This document shows positions 14,127-25,538 of a stretch of 64,000 nt of DNA, in pieces. The first letter of the stretch is position 1. Every line of letters starts with the position of its first letter. A model generated the notes under the pieces. It ran no database searches. It was not told the origin of the DNA and was given only the letters and a program-made list of their open reading frames with translations. The position numbers were made by a program, and so were the translations under genes. Source of the stretch: Stropharia rugosoannulata (taxonomy: Eukaryota > Basidiomycota > Agaricomycetes > Agaricales > Strophariaceae); assembly GCA_028532985.1 (NCBI GenBank), contig JANCIK010000004.1:186001-250000 (forward strand). The letters run 5' to 3'.

Positions 14127-14486
14127 CTAAGTAAAGGATAAAACGTCGGTGTTATCGCCGCTGGTGGTGCAAGTTCCTGGGGCCTAGCACTTCAACTCCA
14201 AATCTTCTCCTTATAGACTGTATCAAAGTTCCGTTTCTTTCTTCAGCTTACAAAGCGCAAAGGAGAGTTCCAAGAAACAGGGCTGAAGATGTAAAGGTGA
14301 ACGTAGACGATGGAAAGAGAAAGCAAGCAAAGTGCAGCTTACGCTAGGTCCACTGCCAATGTTGTCAGGGGATATAATTACGTCATCAGTCACATGATTT
14401 CACGGACCATTCCGGGAAGTTGAGCTCGCTGTCGTTGGTCGTGCTCGTCTTCCTCACACAAAACAAATTTCTACCAATACCCAACC
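14127..14486. promoter_or_regulatory. Shared divergent promoter region of the Rab and ATP synthase epsilon genes
   Basis: Only 360 bp separate the two start codons, which point away from each other, so the region must hold both promoters. I see no clear TATA box. The stretch before the right-hand ATG is rich in C and T (GCTCGTCTTCCTCACAC), common ahead of highly expressed fungal genes. Confidence 0.5.
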
Positions 14487-14787
14487 ATGACCGCCTGGAG
14501 AAGCTTGTTCACGTATGTCGCTTCTCCCCGATACGAGAATGGACCATGATATTTGCATCTAGATACAACAAGTATGCCTCAATCACCGCCCGCGCTGTCC
14601 GCGCGTCGCTGAAGGAGGAAGAGCGTGTCGTCGCTGAAAAGCGCGGAATAACCTCTGCGCGTTACCAGAAGTGGGACAACGGTGTTGGTGGACAACAGGT
14701 GCGTGGTTATGCATACTAATCTCAACCTCAAACTAATACCGCATTATCCAGACCGTCGTCCAGCAAGATGACAAGAAACTAGCTTAA
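14487..14787 (+). CDS. ATP15: Mitochondrial F1F0 ATP synthase subunit epsilon
   Basis: Smallest subunit of the F1 central stalk (yeast Atp15, mammalian epsilon), acting in the mitochondrial inner membrane complex. Three exons: ATG at 14487 gives MTAWRSLFT, an intron with donor GTATGT, then the conserved YNKYASITARAVRASLKEEE and RYQKWDNGVGGQQ, a second intron, and the end TVVQQDDKKLA with TAA at 14785-14787. Length of about 65 residues is normal for the family, and the whole chain aligns to the family pattern (Trp at position 4, Tyr-Asn-Lys-Tyr, Arg-Ala-Val-Arg, Lys-Glu-Glu). A longer in-frame ATG at 14420 is ignored because it reads through intron 1. The gene is divergent from the Rab gene. 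Confidence 0.95.
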
Positions 14788-17700
14788 ACATCCAATTGTA
14801 TCCCTCCTCCCTCCGGAATATAGACTCTTGACCTGTCTCTCAGGGTTTTACTATGCAAAATTTGCCTTTCTATTATTGAATATTCATGGGTATTCCGATT
14901 GTCTAGGCGTATATCCGAATTAAGGGCGAACGCTGAACAAAAATCTTCTGGATCAAGGGCCTCTTTCTTCTTTGGCTCATGGTACCCTGCTCCTATCTGC
15001 CTCGTCGGTTCGAGTATCTGTCAACTTTGCCACATCCGCCTTGGACGGTCTTGAATACCTCTAGAATGCAAATACTGCGCGTGATCTGTTTCAGTCTCGA
15101 CATTGACTAGTTCTATGTTGTTGGAAGTTTTTGGCTGTTGGAAGTTCTTGTCCGCCAACGTAGGAGATACTTGTCCAAAATTTATTCTGCCTCGGGAAGC
15201 GTATTTGTTCACATCATATCCAAACCATACCTAGACGACGTTTTTGGACGACTCGACGTTTGAAATGCAATATCCAGGGCCTAAATAGACCCAATTGAAA
15301 TGCGCCGCCAGAATAAGCCCGTGTGTATGCTGACCACATCTTATCCTTCTTCTTTGACGGGGTCAAGACAGCGCACTATCGTGGCACTGATGGACTACCA
15401 TTACCTATTGAACATTTTTAGCATACTGTGAGAAATATACCCTCTGCCTTCTTTAATTTTAATTGACTGGGCTCGTCGGGCGTTTTGGTCTGCAAATCAT
15501 ATCCCTTCGTAGACAACTAGAATATGCCCTCCGTGTCTTCCAAGTGTCTACATTCATCGATCTGGTCGGTTCCACATCATCTCTTCACTGTGCGGTCTCT
15601 TGCAGTCTTGTCGGATCAGGTTAATTATCTTAGCCTATTTTTGGTGCGTGAAAGATACCAAGTTCTGCTCAGTGCATATTCAATCTGCAGGTGATAAAAT
15701 AAATGTATGCAACGGCGACCTTGTATGCCTACCGTACCGTACGTAAGAGCTGGAGCACATGAGCAGCGTACTCAGGCATCTCCACGCATGCCAAACAAAA
15801 CACACCCGGCTATGTGTGTTGAAACGGCTGCAGACCTAGGAAAACAACCATCATACCCAGGCGGTCCAACTTCAGCGCGGCAAGGCAAGACCAGGCCACA
15901 CACCCCATATCTGTCGATCGTCGCCCTCGAGATCCCAAGCTTGGGAAAAGATGCGTACGCGGACGCGTAAGTACTTTGATATCTAAATCTCTTGCGTGCA
16001 TACTTTGTATACAATATTTTATTATAGCTCCAGTTCATCGAGCCAGTCGGGGAAGCTCAGTGCGAACATACAACTTTACATAACGCGCCGATGGCGCCTG
16101 AAAAGGAGGGCTGAAACCTGAGCGCATATTCCAAATTATCCAATCACCCCTCCGCGCGCCCCGAACTGGCCGACAACATCCCTAATTAGGAGCCGCCGCA
16201 CGGCTCTGTCAGGTGCCGCAATGGCGAAGTCGAGGCTCGGCGCGGAACCATGGCAGAACCGCCACGGCTTCTTTCTCAAGTTTTGCAAGTCCCTGATCTG
16301 GGACATACGATAGGCTGGGGTTGTATGTATCAGTATGTACGTGCGTATGTCATCTTCAAGCGGAGAGTCACCTCCGTTATTTTTCTCGAACACTGATACT
16401 GGAATAATTTTAGGTCGAGGACTGCTGCGCAGTAGAGGCGCAATCTCTGGTGTCAATCTACATGTATACACGAGCGGTGAGCAAACTAATTGATTCGAAA
16501 ATGCTCTGCCTCACTGAGAACAATCTCCAATCAGAAGGAGCAGAGCGCGCGTATGATAATCACTTCCAATATGGGCTTTGTATACTTCACCCCTCAGAGA
16601 CAAGATTTCGATTTCCAAGTCCTTACTCGCCGCAATGTTATACTAGTCCGCCATTTCATTTCGAATCTGGAACACTCCGGATAGCCCAGTTTTTCATTCA
16701 TATCGCGTGTATTTTCCGTGCACTCGTCGCCAGCGAAAGCAGCCAATGCAAGAGTACATATCGCATCTGCAATATTATTCTCATGAGCGCTAGCCTCATC
16801 AACTTCGTACGAGCCGACCCAGTCGCACGCCTGATGTCAATGCGCGGCTAAATTCCAGTGGCACCGCATCCTCCTAGAGCAGTCGTCTGACCACACGTCT
16901 ACAGTCCAGATAGGCAATCCTTGCACACCCGTGCCCCACTACCCCCGGCGCTCCCGTACCTACGCGGAAAACCCGAAACATATATGCAAAAATATGCATA
17001 TTGGGCTCACGCATCTGTACAGGCATGGTGTGATAAATCCTGATAGATCCTGCACGCAGCAATCCCCTTGCAGATGCATACTCAGTACTCAGTGCTCAGC
17101 ACGCACACCATCCTCGCTGGCTGTAAGTTTCGCCGGCTCGTTAACGATATTCACGGATTTTGGGATGGGATAGGAGGGACTATGTACTAGAGGATCCTTA
17201 GTGCTTTACTTGCAAAGTACAAAGCGCGATTGCATCGCGCGTAACCACTCGCACGCACACAGCCCTGCGTCCGTCGAGTGGCAACGCGCGACCCTGGTTT
17301 TAAATCGTGCAGCTCATGCAACAGAGCTACACATAAACGACCGCCGTCCGCGAATTCGCCCGTCATGCTCCAGTCGACCGACATACAGCACCGTGAGGTA
17401 CGTACACTGCGTACGTACACCGCGCGCGGTGAGTCATGGCACGCGCACGTCGCACGCGTCGTAAGCGCCGGGCCAGACTGGCAGCGTACGTTAGCCCCGT
17501 ACGTTACCAATACCATCGCCCACGGTGTATGTACTATAGTGTATCATGTATGTATGTACTATGCTCTGACCCGCGGCGCGGTGACATAGTGTATGTGTTT
17601 GTGCCTGCGAGCCAAGTTGACTTGTTGACGCGCGGTGACAGCCTGACGAGATAGGAACATAGACAAGCACGAAACAGACTCCTCCAAGACACGGCCAGAC

Positions 17701-18172
17701 ACACGGCCAGACACAGACAGACAGACAGACAGACAGACGGCACTTACTGCAAGCGCCGCATCTGCATGCATCACATCAATCAGTCCAAGCAGACAACTAC
17801 GTAGTATGTAGGCGCCTAACAAGGCTCGATCTGCCCTCCTGCTCCAGTGCTCGAATCGCACCCACGCACGGCCATACGCAGTACGCGTTCCGCCGGTAGG
17901 ATGCACATGCATGCCACTGGTGCTGTGCTGTAGGTTGTACGCCGCCGCCGCCGCAGGCGAGTGGTTGGTGAACGGATTTTAATTTTCTCCTATCGCAGGT
18001 ACTACGCGGCTACCCGAGACGAGGCTCGACGCGCCGCAAAGGCAGGCAGGTCTATACCTGGTGCCGGTACTGCACCTGGGAAGCAAAGCACTAAACGCAT
18101 CGCCGCATCGGGCCCGCATCCGCTCTTTCGCGTTATCCGTCATATGCATAAAACATACTTGTGTACTACGTA
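14788..18172. other. Gene desert, left part
   Basis: No supported gene. From about 15.7 kb the sequence becomes dense in GTAC, GTACGT, TGCATG and CGCG words and in short tandem repeats. Overlapping open frames on both strands arise from this composition and encode nothing recognisable. No tRNA or rRNA gene was recognised. Confidence 0.5.
17714..17738. repeat. Tetranucleotide microsatellite (CAGA)n
   Basis: About six perfect CAGA/ACAG units, preceded by two copies of the 10-mer ACACGGCCAG at about 17689-17710. Confidence 0.9.
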
Positions 18173-18841
18173 CAGTGGCGATCAAAAGTATTGCACACCT
18201 GTTGTCAAACCTGTAACTCAGTAACGGCTAAACTTTTTTTTAAAATTCAAAATGATATGTAAAATAGACCTTCTAATGAACATGTTTGATATAAATTTGA
18301 GCCATTTGCGTGCATATATTAATGAAAATTTGAAAAATGACAAGGAGGGCACTTTTCACCTATGGAATGGAGTCATTCAAAAAATCTGAAAATATTTGAG
18401 GAGATAGTCCTTAATAATATAAGCATAGAACAAGTTACAGTTTGAAAATTGATCAGGCCAGTTTTGAGAAATGTGACCTCAAAGTAGCCATTTTTGAGCA
18501 AATTTGTCGTTTTTGCTCAAAAATGGCTACTTTGAGGTCACATTTCTCAAAACTGGCCTGATCAATTTTCAAACTGTAACTTGTTCTATGCTTATATTAT
18601 TAAGGACTATCTCCTCAAATATTTTCAGATTTTTTGAATGACTCCATTCCATAGGTGAAAAGTGCCCTCCTTGTCATTTTTCAAATTTTCATTAATATAT
18701 GCACGCAAATGGCTCAAATTTATATCAAACATGTTCATTAGAAGGTCTATTTTACATATCATTTTGAATTTTAAAAAAAAGTTTAGCCGTTACTGAGTTA
18801 CAGGTTTGACAACAGGTGTGCAATACTTTTGATCGCCACTG
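18173..18841. mobile_element. 669-bp near-perfect palindromic element with Tc1/mariner-like ends
   Basis: Starts CAGTGGCGATCAAAAGTATT and ends with its exact reverse complement; both ends abut TA (18171-18172 and 18842-18843), the Tc1/mariner target. CAGTGGCGATCAAAAGTATTG-type termini are typical of Tc1-like transposons. Reading both halves against each other I found no mismatch over two arms of 330 bp (18173-18502 and 18512-18841) around a 9-base centre. It has no coding capacity; it is a snap-back derivative, not a simple internal deletion, because the second half is an inverted copy of the first. A transcript would fold into one long hairpin. Confidence 0.93.
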
Positions 18842-19530
18842 TATGTACCATTATGTACCTAAACAAATCGAGAAAATACCATAGCAGTACAGGCACATCA
18901 TGTAGCATATACATATTGTTACTATACATGCACACCATACCATAGGTACCGTACCATACCATACATATAACAAGCCGCTAATAAATAACAGCCGCAGATC
19001 ACCATCCCAGCCCATCCCGGGCCCGCCGTCTCAGCCCATATTTCAAATGTCCAATATGCAATGTAATACTATAGAATGTATAGAATGTGATATATGAAAT
19101 GAAATAAAACACGCGTCGTTTCCAATCTGTTACAGGAGGTTACTACAGGCCCGGGGCCAACCCCCCCACACACAGGGCATTCATATTCATATTCACGCTC
19201 TGAAGTCCAGACTGGACAGAGCATTCAGGCATCAGCATACATACTCTATGTAAGTAGTACATACACAGCAAGCATTCAGTTCAGGAACGAACTAGTAGCA
19301 GCGCAGAGGCACACCATCCTATATCGAGCCCGCGGCGGCGGACGCCCAGCGCCCACAACTCTTTAGTAGTATATAAGCCGGGCGGCCAAGTCCGGACATG
19401 TAGCATCACTTGAGTTCAGTTCAATTTGAAGTATCGTTGAGTTTTAGTATACATACCCTCCGGTACTGCATTTATCATTTAAACCCTTTTGTTCTGCTTA
19501 GCATCTGAGGGCCCCGCCCTATCAATGCAA

Positions 19531-19562
19531 TACGGATTCAGAACTATACGGATTCAGAACTA
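19531..19562. repeat. Perfect tandem duplication of a 16-mer
   Basis: TACGGATTCAGAACTA occurs twice head to tail without mismatch. Confidence 0.95.
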
Positions 19563-20660
19563 TGTAGAGTACAGTCCGTCGGCCGCCGTCGGGCTGATCT
19601 GTCCGGGTCTGGGATTCAGAGTGGCGTGCATGCTCAGCTTAATTACATAGGGAAATCGCGTTGACGTTTCATAGCATATTTACTTCGCATTTAACTGCAT
19701 TACACTTGTTACAGACGGTGTTGAAATCGAAGCTGAACGCATATGCATTACATTTTACCGCAAGTGGAGTTGGAGTAAAACATATTCGGACGGAGCTCCG
19801 GCCCCGGGCCCCGGGCCATTTGGGGCATAAATCATCTCCGGCCGGCATGGCATTGGCAATGGCATGCCGGGCCAGCTCGGCGCGCCCGCCGCACGCACTC
19901 GCGCCCGTATGCCACAAAGGCGCTCGCACTCAAACGGTCGGTCGATCATCTATGTCATTTATGTATACAGAGCAATCTCATTTATGTTGTCGTACGCATT
20001 GGCGCTGACACCAACCCCGGCGCCAGCGTAGCGCACGTCGACTCTTCAAGCTTCAGCGGCGCGCGCGCATGGCAGCGCACGCACACGGCGCCGTTCCTAG
20101 TCCTCGACAGACCTGACACCTGTCTTCTGATTCCAGGTCTATAGTAATGTATAGATAACACACAACATAGAGAGAGAGACACCATTCCACCTGCCGCTCG
20201 TCGATATCGAAGTAGTGATAATAACTGTCCAACAGAGCAGTGGGTGAGTGACACCGGCAGGCACGATGGCACAGTAATAGCACTCCCATCATCCCCCCAC
20301 AAACGCACAATGCGCGACAGACACAGCTGTATCAGTACTACCCACCCAGATCGCCTCGCAGGTGCATGTATGTATGCGGCACAAAGGCCACATCGCAATC
20401 TCCAGCGACGTCCCGCGGCGCATCGAGTGAGACTCTCCATCTGCCTCTGCCTCTTTTGCCTCGCATCCATCATCGATCGCCATCGCCATCGCCATGACAA
20501 ATGTAAATGTAATGTAAATGCAAACGTCAAACGGGGGACGGGCGCATGCAAGACTCGACACCGCGTACTGCGTACCGTCCGTAGTAGTAGAGTATACCAG
20601 ACGTCCGACGCGTCTGAATCAGAAACGCAGTCGGCCTCCTGCTGCGTTGGCGTTGTTCAG

Positions 20661-20684
20661 CAAGCAAGCAAGCAAGCAGGCAAG
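20661..20684. repeat. Tetranucleotide microsatellite (CAAG)n
   Basis: Six CAAG units with one CAGG variant. Confidence 0.9.
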
Positions 20685-21238
20685 CGCTAGCGGAACACGG
20701 AACACGGTGACACGCCTGCATGGACTACTACTCCCCATGGCCACATGCGAGCAACAGTGCAGGTCTCTATAGGCTATGTGTGCATGCGCCTACACACGTA
20801 CATCTGAATCTACAGTTACAGAGTACATGCCATGCATCCGAGATGGCCACTGTCCAGATCCCCATCCCATCCCATGCCAGCCCATGCCTTGCCATACCGT
20901 GCGTACTCACGGTACCTTATCACGAATCAGAAATCGACGTCCTCATACAGAATACAACACTGCACATACGCACATATGCTCATATGCTCATATGCATGCA
21001 TACTTGCTTTCAAATTTCACCTCTCGATCCACGGATCACGACGCCAGGAGTGTGTGTGCACACCGTCGCCTGACTAAAGTACCGCCTGACTGAACGTACC
21101 GCCTGACTTTGAACCGTGAACATACCGCCGGACCCTGATTCTGACTAACTACCTCTCTCGATATCGACGAGGTCCTACCGCCGTTCGATTATCCGGGCGT
21201 TCACCATATATGGACCAAACCATCTGTTGTCCCTCACC

Positions 21239-21255
21239 GCTCGCTCGCTCGCTCG
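21239..21255. repeat. Tetranucleotide microsatellite (GCTC)n
   Basis: Four perfect units. A GAGC run of the same motif, on the opposite strand sense, occurs at 27502-27520. Confidence 0.9.
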
Positions 21256-21970
21256 TGTTCCGGGTGTCCGTCTCCGGCTGCCGCGCCACTCCCTTCCGCG
21301 GCCCCACCTGGCCAGGTCGCCCGCGCACTGGTGTCTGTCCCCCATTCGATCCCCCGCCGTGCATCTCGTGCATGAAACACCATGCAGTCACCGTTTATTT
21401 ATGCAGCCATTTACTCTATTTATACAACCATTTATTTATGCACTAAACTAAGTACATACGTCCGAGTCGCTGAGGGACGTGAGGACGAGGCGCTCTCCGC
21501 TCCGCATAAGTCAGCCAAAAGTAAAAATCAGCGCGTGCGTAAGCCTTTAAGCCAAGTCGACAGTGTACTGACGTTGGCGTAACGTGCTTCCGCTCCCGCT
21601 CCCGGACATGCAGCAGCGGAACGAACCCCGACGGCAGACAGACGGGTACTTATCTGGGTATCAGGCGCCCGGGGGTAGGACCCGTCTGGCTATGTATGTA
21701 CATAGAGTACATACCACAGTAACTTAGACCAGTAACCAACCTCCTGGTTCCTCGCCCGACTCGGAGGCACATCACATCGAGTGTAACACATTATGCATTA
21801 TTATTAGCGTTCCGTTCGGCACATGTGCTCATATAGAGTATGTACGTTTGTGGTAGGTACGTACGTACCTCGTACACACATAGAGCACATACGATTCGGC
21901 GCCGTTCCGACAAGTGGGCGTGCGGGTGTCCAGTGTCTAGTGTCTACCTGACAATGGCCCCGCGCCTAGT

Positions 21971-22035
21971 AGTGCCGGTGCCAGTGCCAGTGTGCCAGTG
22001 CCAGTGCCAGTGCCTAGTGCCTAGCGCCTAGCGCA
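21971..22035. repeat. Hexanucleotide tandem GTGCCA grading into GCCTAG units
   Basis: About seven GTGCCA units with small gaps, then TGCCTAG, TGCCTAG, CGCCTAG. The two related word families follow each other without a break, suggesting slippage. Confidence 0.8.
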
Positions 22036-22825
22036 GCGTGCGGCGTGCCCCTGCCGAGGCCCAATGTCCAAGGGCAGATCCGTCAATTCGAAACGCACGA
22101 ATTAGTGCCTTAGTACCACCACCAGTGACCACCACCAAGTAAGCAAGGTAAGTAATAGTAGGTAATAATACCAGCACTACACTGCAACGGTGCAATCCTC
22201 TCGCTAATGGCAGCGCATTTTAATATTCATGCAGAGCACGACGGCACCCTCAGGAGTCAGTTCAGTTGACCGGGCCACTCCTCACTCAAACTCAGGAGCT
22301 CCAAAAAGCTGGGTATCAAAATACGCCTACGCCTATGCCTTTACCGCAGGCAGGCAGCGGGCCATTTATCATTAGGGGCTGGTAGTAGTACATAATGTAG
22401 TATTGTATGTATGTCTGCGAGATGGAGCTGAAACCTGGAGATGGAGATGAGAAATGGATCGGGGTTGGGTTTGGGTTTGGTACAGGGGCGCGAGGGTATC
22501 GGAACCGGCAAGACGTGCGGCGGGCTGGCGGGTTGGTTGGTAGGTGGGCGGGGCATATACTGTTGTACATGGTATAGCTATAGGTATATGTGCGTGTGCA
22601 TGGTGCATGGTGCATGTATGGATCAGGCAATCGGGCGTGGTACTATACAAAGTGTTATTGAATCGCGTCGCGTCGCGTCAAAAGAGGCCAGGGCAGGGGA
22701 GCTGAGAACATCAAACACAGGAGAGGATGTAAAACGAAAAACGAAAAAAAAAAACCGGGGGATGGGTAGGGTCGAGAGTCGAGACTGCTTTTTGTTCCTT
22801 TCTTCTTCACGCAATCATCGGCCGG

Positions 22826-23377
22826 CTAGCGCGGGTGGCCCGTGAAGGGAGGCGCAGACGGGGTCGCGACAGGGCGGCCGAGGGACACGCGCGCGTACTC
22901 GTGCAGCTGCTGTACGAATCCAAAGTTGGGGTTCGCGACGCGCCGCTTGCTCTTGACATAGCCGACAGCCTCGAGGGGTGCCCAGCCGTACTGCGCCATA
23001 AGGTACGCAGCGACGACCGAGACGGAGCGGCTGACGCCCTCAGCGCAGTGGACGAGCACGCGGGCGTCGGGGCTCGCGAGGGCGGCGTGGATGAAGGCGG
23101 TGGTGGCGGGGAGGTGGGCGGCGAGCTCTGCAAAGGGCAGGTCCTCGACCTTGACCTGCATGCGGACGGGCTGGACGGGGAGCAGGGACGGCGGGGGGCG
23201 GAAGATGGCGTCGGGGAGGGTGGAGAGGATGTGGGTGATGCGGTACGAGGCGAGCAGCGCCGGGTTCTCTGCAAAGGCGAGGTCGGAGATGAAGAGGCGG
23301 GGGACGATTTCAGAGATGTTTTTTGCGGGTGCGGCGGTGTGGGAGGGGGAGAAGGGGGACGCGGAATGCCAGGCCAT
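22826..23377 (-). CDS. Dual-specificity protein phosphatase, single exon
   Basis: Small cysteine phosphatase of the DSP family, removing phosphate from Tyr and Ser/Thr of protein substrates. The catalytic loop HCAEGVSRS (general form HCxxGxxRS) is complete. Upstream lie IVPRLFISDLAFAENPALL, the usual start of the DSP fold (NISEI then a short strand), and LPFAELAAHLPATTAFIH. After the loop comes AAYLMAQYGWAPLEAVGYVK with the helix seen in atypical DSPs, then RRVANPNFGFVQQL. I start at Met 23377 (183 residues) rather than the in-frame ATG at 23446 because a TATATAA box at 23456-23462 would place transcription start between the two. The C-terminus is short, with no extra domain. No intron interrupts it, unlike neighbours. 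The substrate cannot be told. Confidence 0.9.
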   Translation of the reverse strand: MAWHSASPFSPSHTAAPAKNISEIVPRLFISDLAFAENPALLASYRITHILSTLPDAIFRPPPSLLPVQPVRMQVKVEDLPFAELAAHLPATTAFIHAALASPDARVLVHCAEGVSRSVSVVAAYLMAQYGWAPLEAVGYVKSKRRVANPNFGFVQQLHEYARVSLGRPVATPSAPPFTGHPR

Positions 23378-23455
23378 AGTAGCGGAGTCGGACGGGGGGG
23401 CGGGTATATATATCGAGCGGAACGGATGGCGGCGGGGCAGGGCCAATGGGGAGCG

Positions 23456-23462
23456 TTATATA
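23456..23462 (-). promoter_or_regulatory. TATA box of the phosphatase gene
   Basis: TATATAA on the minus strand, 79 bases upstream of the chosen ATG (23377) but only about 10 upstream of the alternative ATG (23446). It favours the shorter product. A second TATATATA-like run sits at 23404-23412. Confidence 0.55.
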
Positions 23463-23921
23463 GGCCGGCCAGTTTGGCGACAAGCGCTGGCTATGCGCAA
23501 GCGATCCAGCCGATGCATCTCAGGCTGTCCGAACAGCCTCCTACCCAAACTCCGAGCTGCAATCCTCCGCTTTATCAAATCCATCAAATCTCAGTAATTT
23601 TACGCCCATCCTGTGATTGGGTGCTTGACAGATTGATCCCCATCCCAAACAGAAAACCAGAAAAGATGACTTCATATCATTACGATCCACTACTCCACAT
23701 CATACATTCTACAGCGAAAAGATTACGGCGGTCATCATCGAAAATAGTGTGCTCGAGCAAAGCGGCTCGCCACATTTTGAGGCGTACGTACAGAGAGGCT
23801 TCATAATCGTCATCGCAATATCTGGCCAAGAAATCATCGTCGTCCGTCTCTTAAATGAGGTCACTGCAAGCAAGCACATGGTCAATCAGCAAATGTCTCC
23901 GTTGCTCTACCAACTCAGCAC

Positions 23922-25538
23922 TTACGCGACGTTGAGCGGCATCTCGTCGATCTGGGTGTTGTAGAACTCTGTACATCACAGTCAATGCCGGCCCCTCTCA
24001 ATGTCCGATGCAACGTACGTTCAATATCCCTCAGCATGCGCACATCCTCGGTGGTCACAAAGTTGATGGCGACTCCCTTGCGTCCGAAACGTCCACCGCG
24101 ACCAATACGATGGATGTAGTTCTCCCGGTTAGTCGGCAGATCGTAGTTGATGACGAGCGACACCTGCTGGACGTCGATACCACGCGCAAGCAAGTCGGTC
24201 GTGATCAGGACACGCGACGAGCCAGAGCGGAACTCCTTCATGAGCACCTCACGCTGCTTCTGCTCCATGTCTCCGTGCTGTACAAATAAAAGTCAGACCC
24301 CCTCGCAACACAGATATATGCGCTGCAACTCACCATGGCAGACACCGTGAACTCACGCGAGTGCATCTTCTCCGTGAGCCAGTCAACCTTCCGCCTGGTG
24401 TTGCAGAAGATGACCGCCTGTGTGATGGTGACGGTCTCGTACAGATCGCAGAGCGTATCGAGCTTCCACTCCTCCTTCTCAACGGCAATGTAGAACTGCT
24501 TGATACCTTCGAGCGTCAACTCGTCACGCTTGACGAGGATGCGCACGGGGTCACGCATGAATTTCTTCGTAACCTCGAGCACGTCCGCGGGCATCGTAGC
24601 GGAGAGCAGGACGACCTGCGTGTCCTGGGGGAGGAGCTGGAAGACTATCGCACAGGTAGGTCAGCTTTAGCACTTGGATAAGATAGTATAACGCACCTTC
24701 GTAAATCTGGTCCTTGAATCCACGGGAAAGCATCTCATCTGCCTCGTCAAGGCAGAAAATCTTGATGTTGTCAGTCCTGAGAGCGCGACGGTTGATCATG
24801 TCGAACACGCGGCCGGGCGTGCCAACGACGACCTGGACGCCCTCCTGGAGCTTGGCCATATCCTCGCGGACGTTCGTGCCGCCGACGCAGGCGTGGCACT
24901 CAATGTTCATGTAGTCGCCAAGGGCAATGACGACCTTTTGGATCTGCTGCGCGAGCTCACGGGTGGGCGCTAGGATGAGCGCCTGGGTGCCCTTGATGTT
25001 CATGTCCAGCTAAAAAGGGCGGGGGGTCAGCGGGTAACGTAACGAGCCATGCGTGACGGCATGAGCGGGCTCACCTGCTGGAGGATGGAGATGGAGAAGG
25101 TGGCAGTCTTGCCAGTACCGGACTGGGCTTGGGCGATGACATCGTGTCCCTTGACGACGGGGACGATGGCTCGCTGCTGGATGGCCGAGGGGCGCTCGAA
25201 ACTGGGGTGACAGCGATATCAGCATCCGGGAGCCTCCTGCGCCCGCACGAGCAGCAATGGACTCACCCGTAAGCATAGATACCACGGAGAAGCTCGGGCT
25301 TGAGCTCCATGTTGTCGAAGCTGGCGGTCGGGGGTGGGAGGGGTCATCAGTCAGTGGTGTGCGGGGCAGCTGATGGCGAGATAGCGGGCTCACTTGTCTA
25401 CGACCTGGTCCCAGTTGGACTCAATCTCGGTGTCGGCGACATCCTGAAGTTCTTCTCTAGATCCACAGGCAAAAAGAGGGGAAGATAAGCCGGACATGCA
25501 GGGGGCGCAAAAAGGGCGCAGGAGACGCACGTTGACAT
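23922..25538 (-). CDS. Eukaryotic initiation factor 4A, DEAD-box RNA helicase
   Basis: ATP-dependent RNA helicase of the eIF4F cap-binding complex, unwinding 5'-leader structure for ribosome scanning. ATG at 25538 opens a tiny exon (MST) spliced to [20 protein letters not shown]. Then come [18 protein letters not shown], the Q motif PSAIQQR, motif I AQSGTGKT, Ia PTRELAQQ, Ib TPGR, II DEAD, III SAT, the FCNTRRKV block, and [15 protein letters not shown]. The last exon encodes [14 protein letters not shown] with TAA at 23922-23924. About eight exons give roughly 400 residues, the normal length. The tiny first exon followed by an early intron is common in highly expressed basidiomycete genes. 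Assignment to eIF4A rather than another DEAD-box protein rests on the [14 protein letters not shown] start and the DEMPLNVA end. Confidence 0.97.

Larger units (their letters stand above)
18842..22825. other. Gene desert, right part, rich in simple repeats
   Basis: No supported gene. Open frames of up to 189 codons at 19.9-20.6 kb overlap each other on both strands and look compositional. A TATATAAG box at 19370-19377 with CA/CT-rich sequence after it could be a promoter, but the first ATG downstream (about 19399) is followed at once by TAG. Several microsatellites are listed separately. Confidence 0.5.

Noticed and set aside
19669..20561. Several overlapping frames of 85-189 codons on both strands
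   Set aside because: They overlap each other in all frames in a repeat-rich, CG-rich desert, have no introns and no recognisable content.
22835..23806. 323-codon open frame on the plus strand
   Set aside because: It is the antisense of the dual-specificity phosphatase. The high GC at third positions of the real gene keeps the opposite frame open; the product is Gly/Arg/Glu-rich without any motif.
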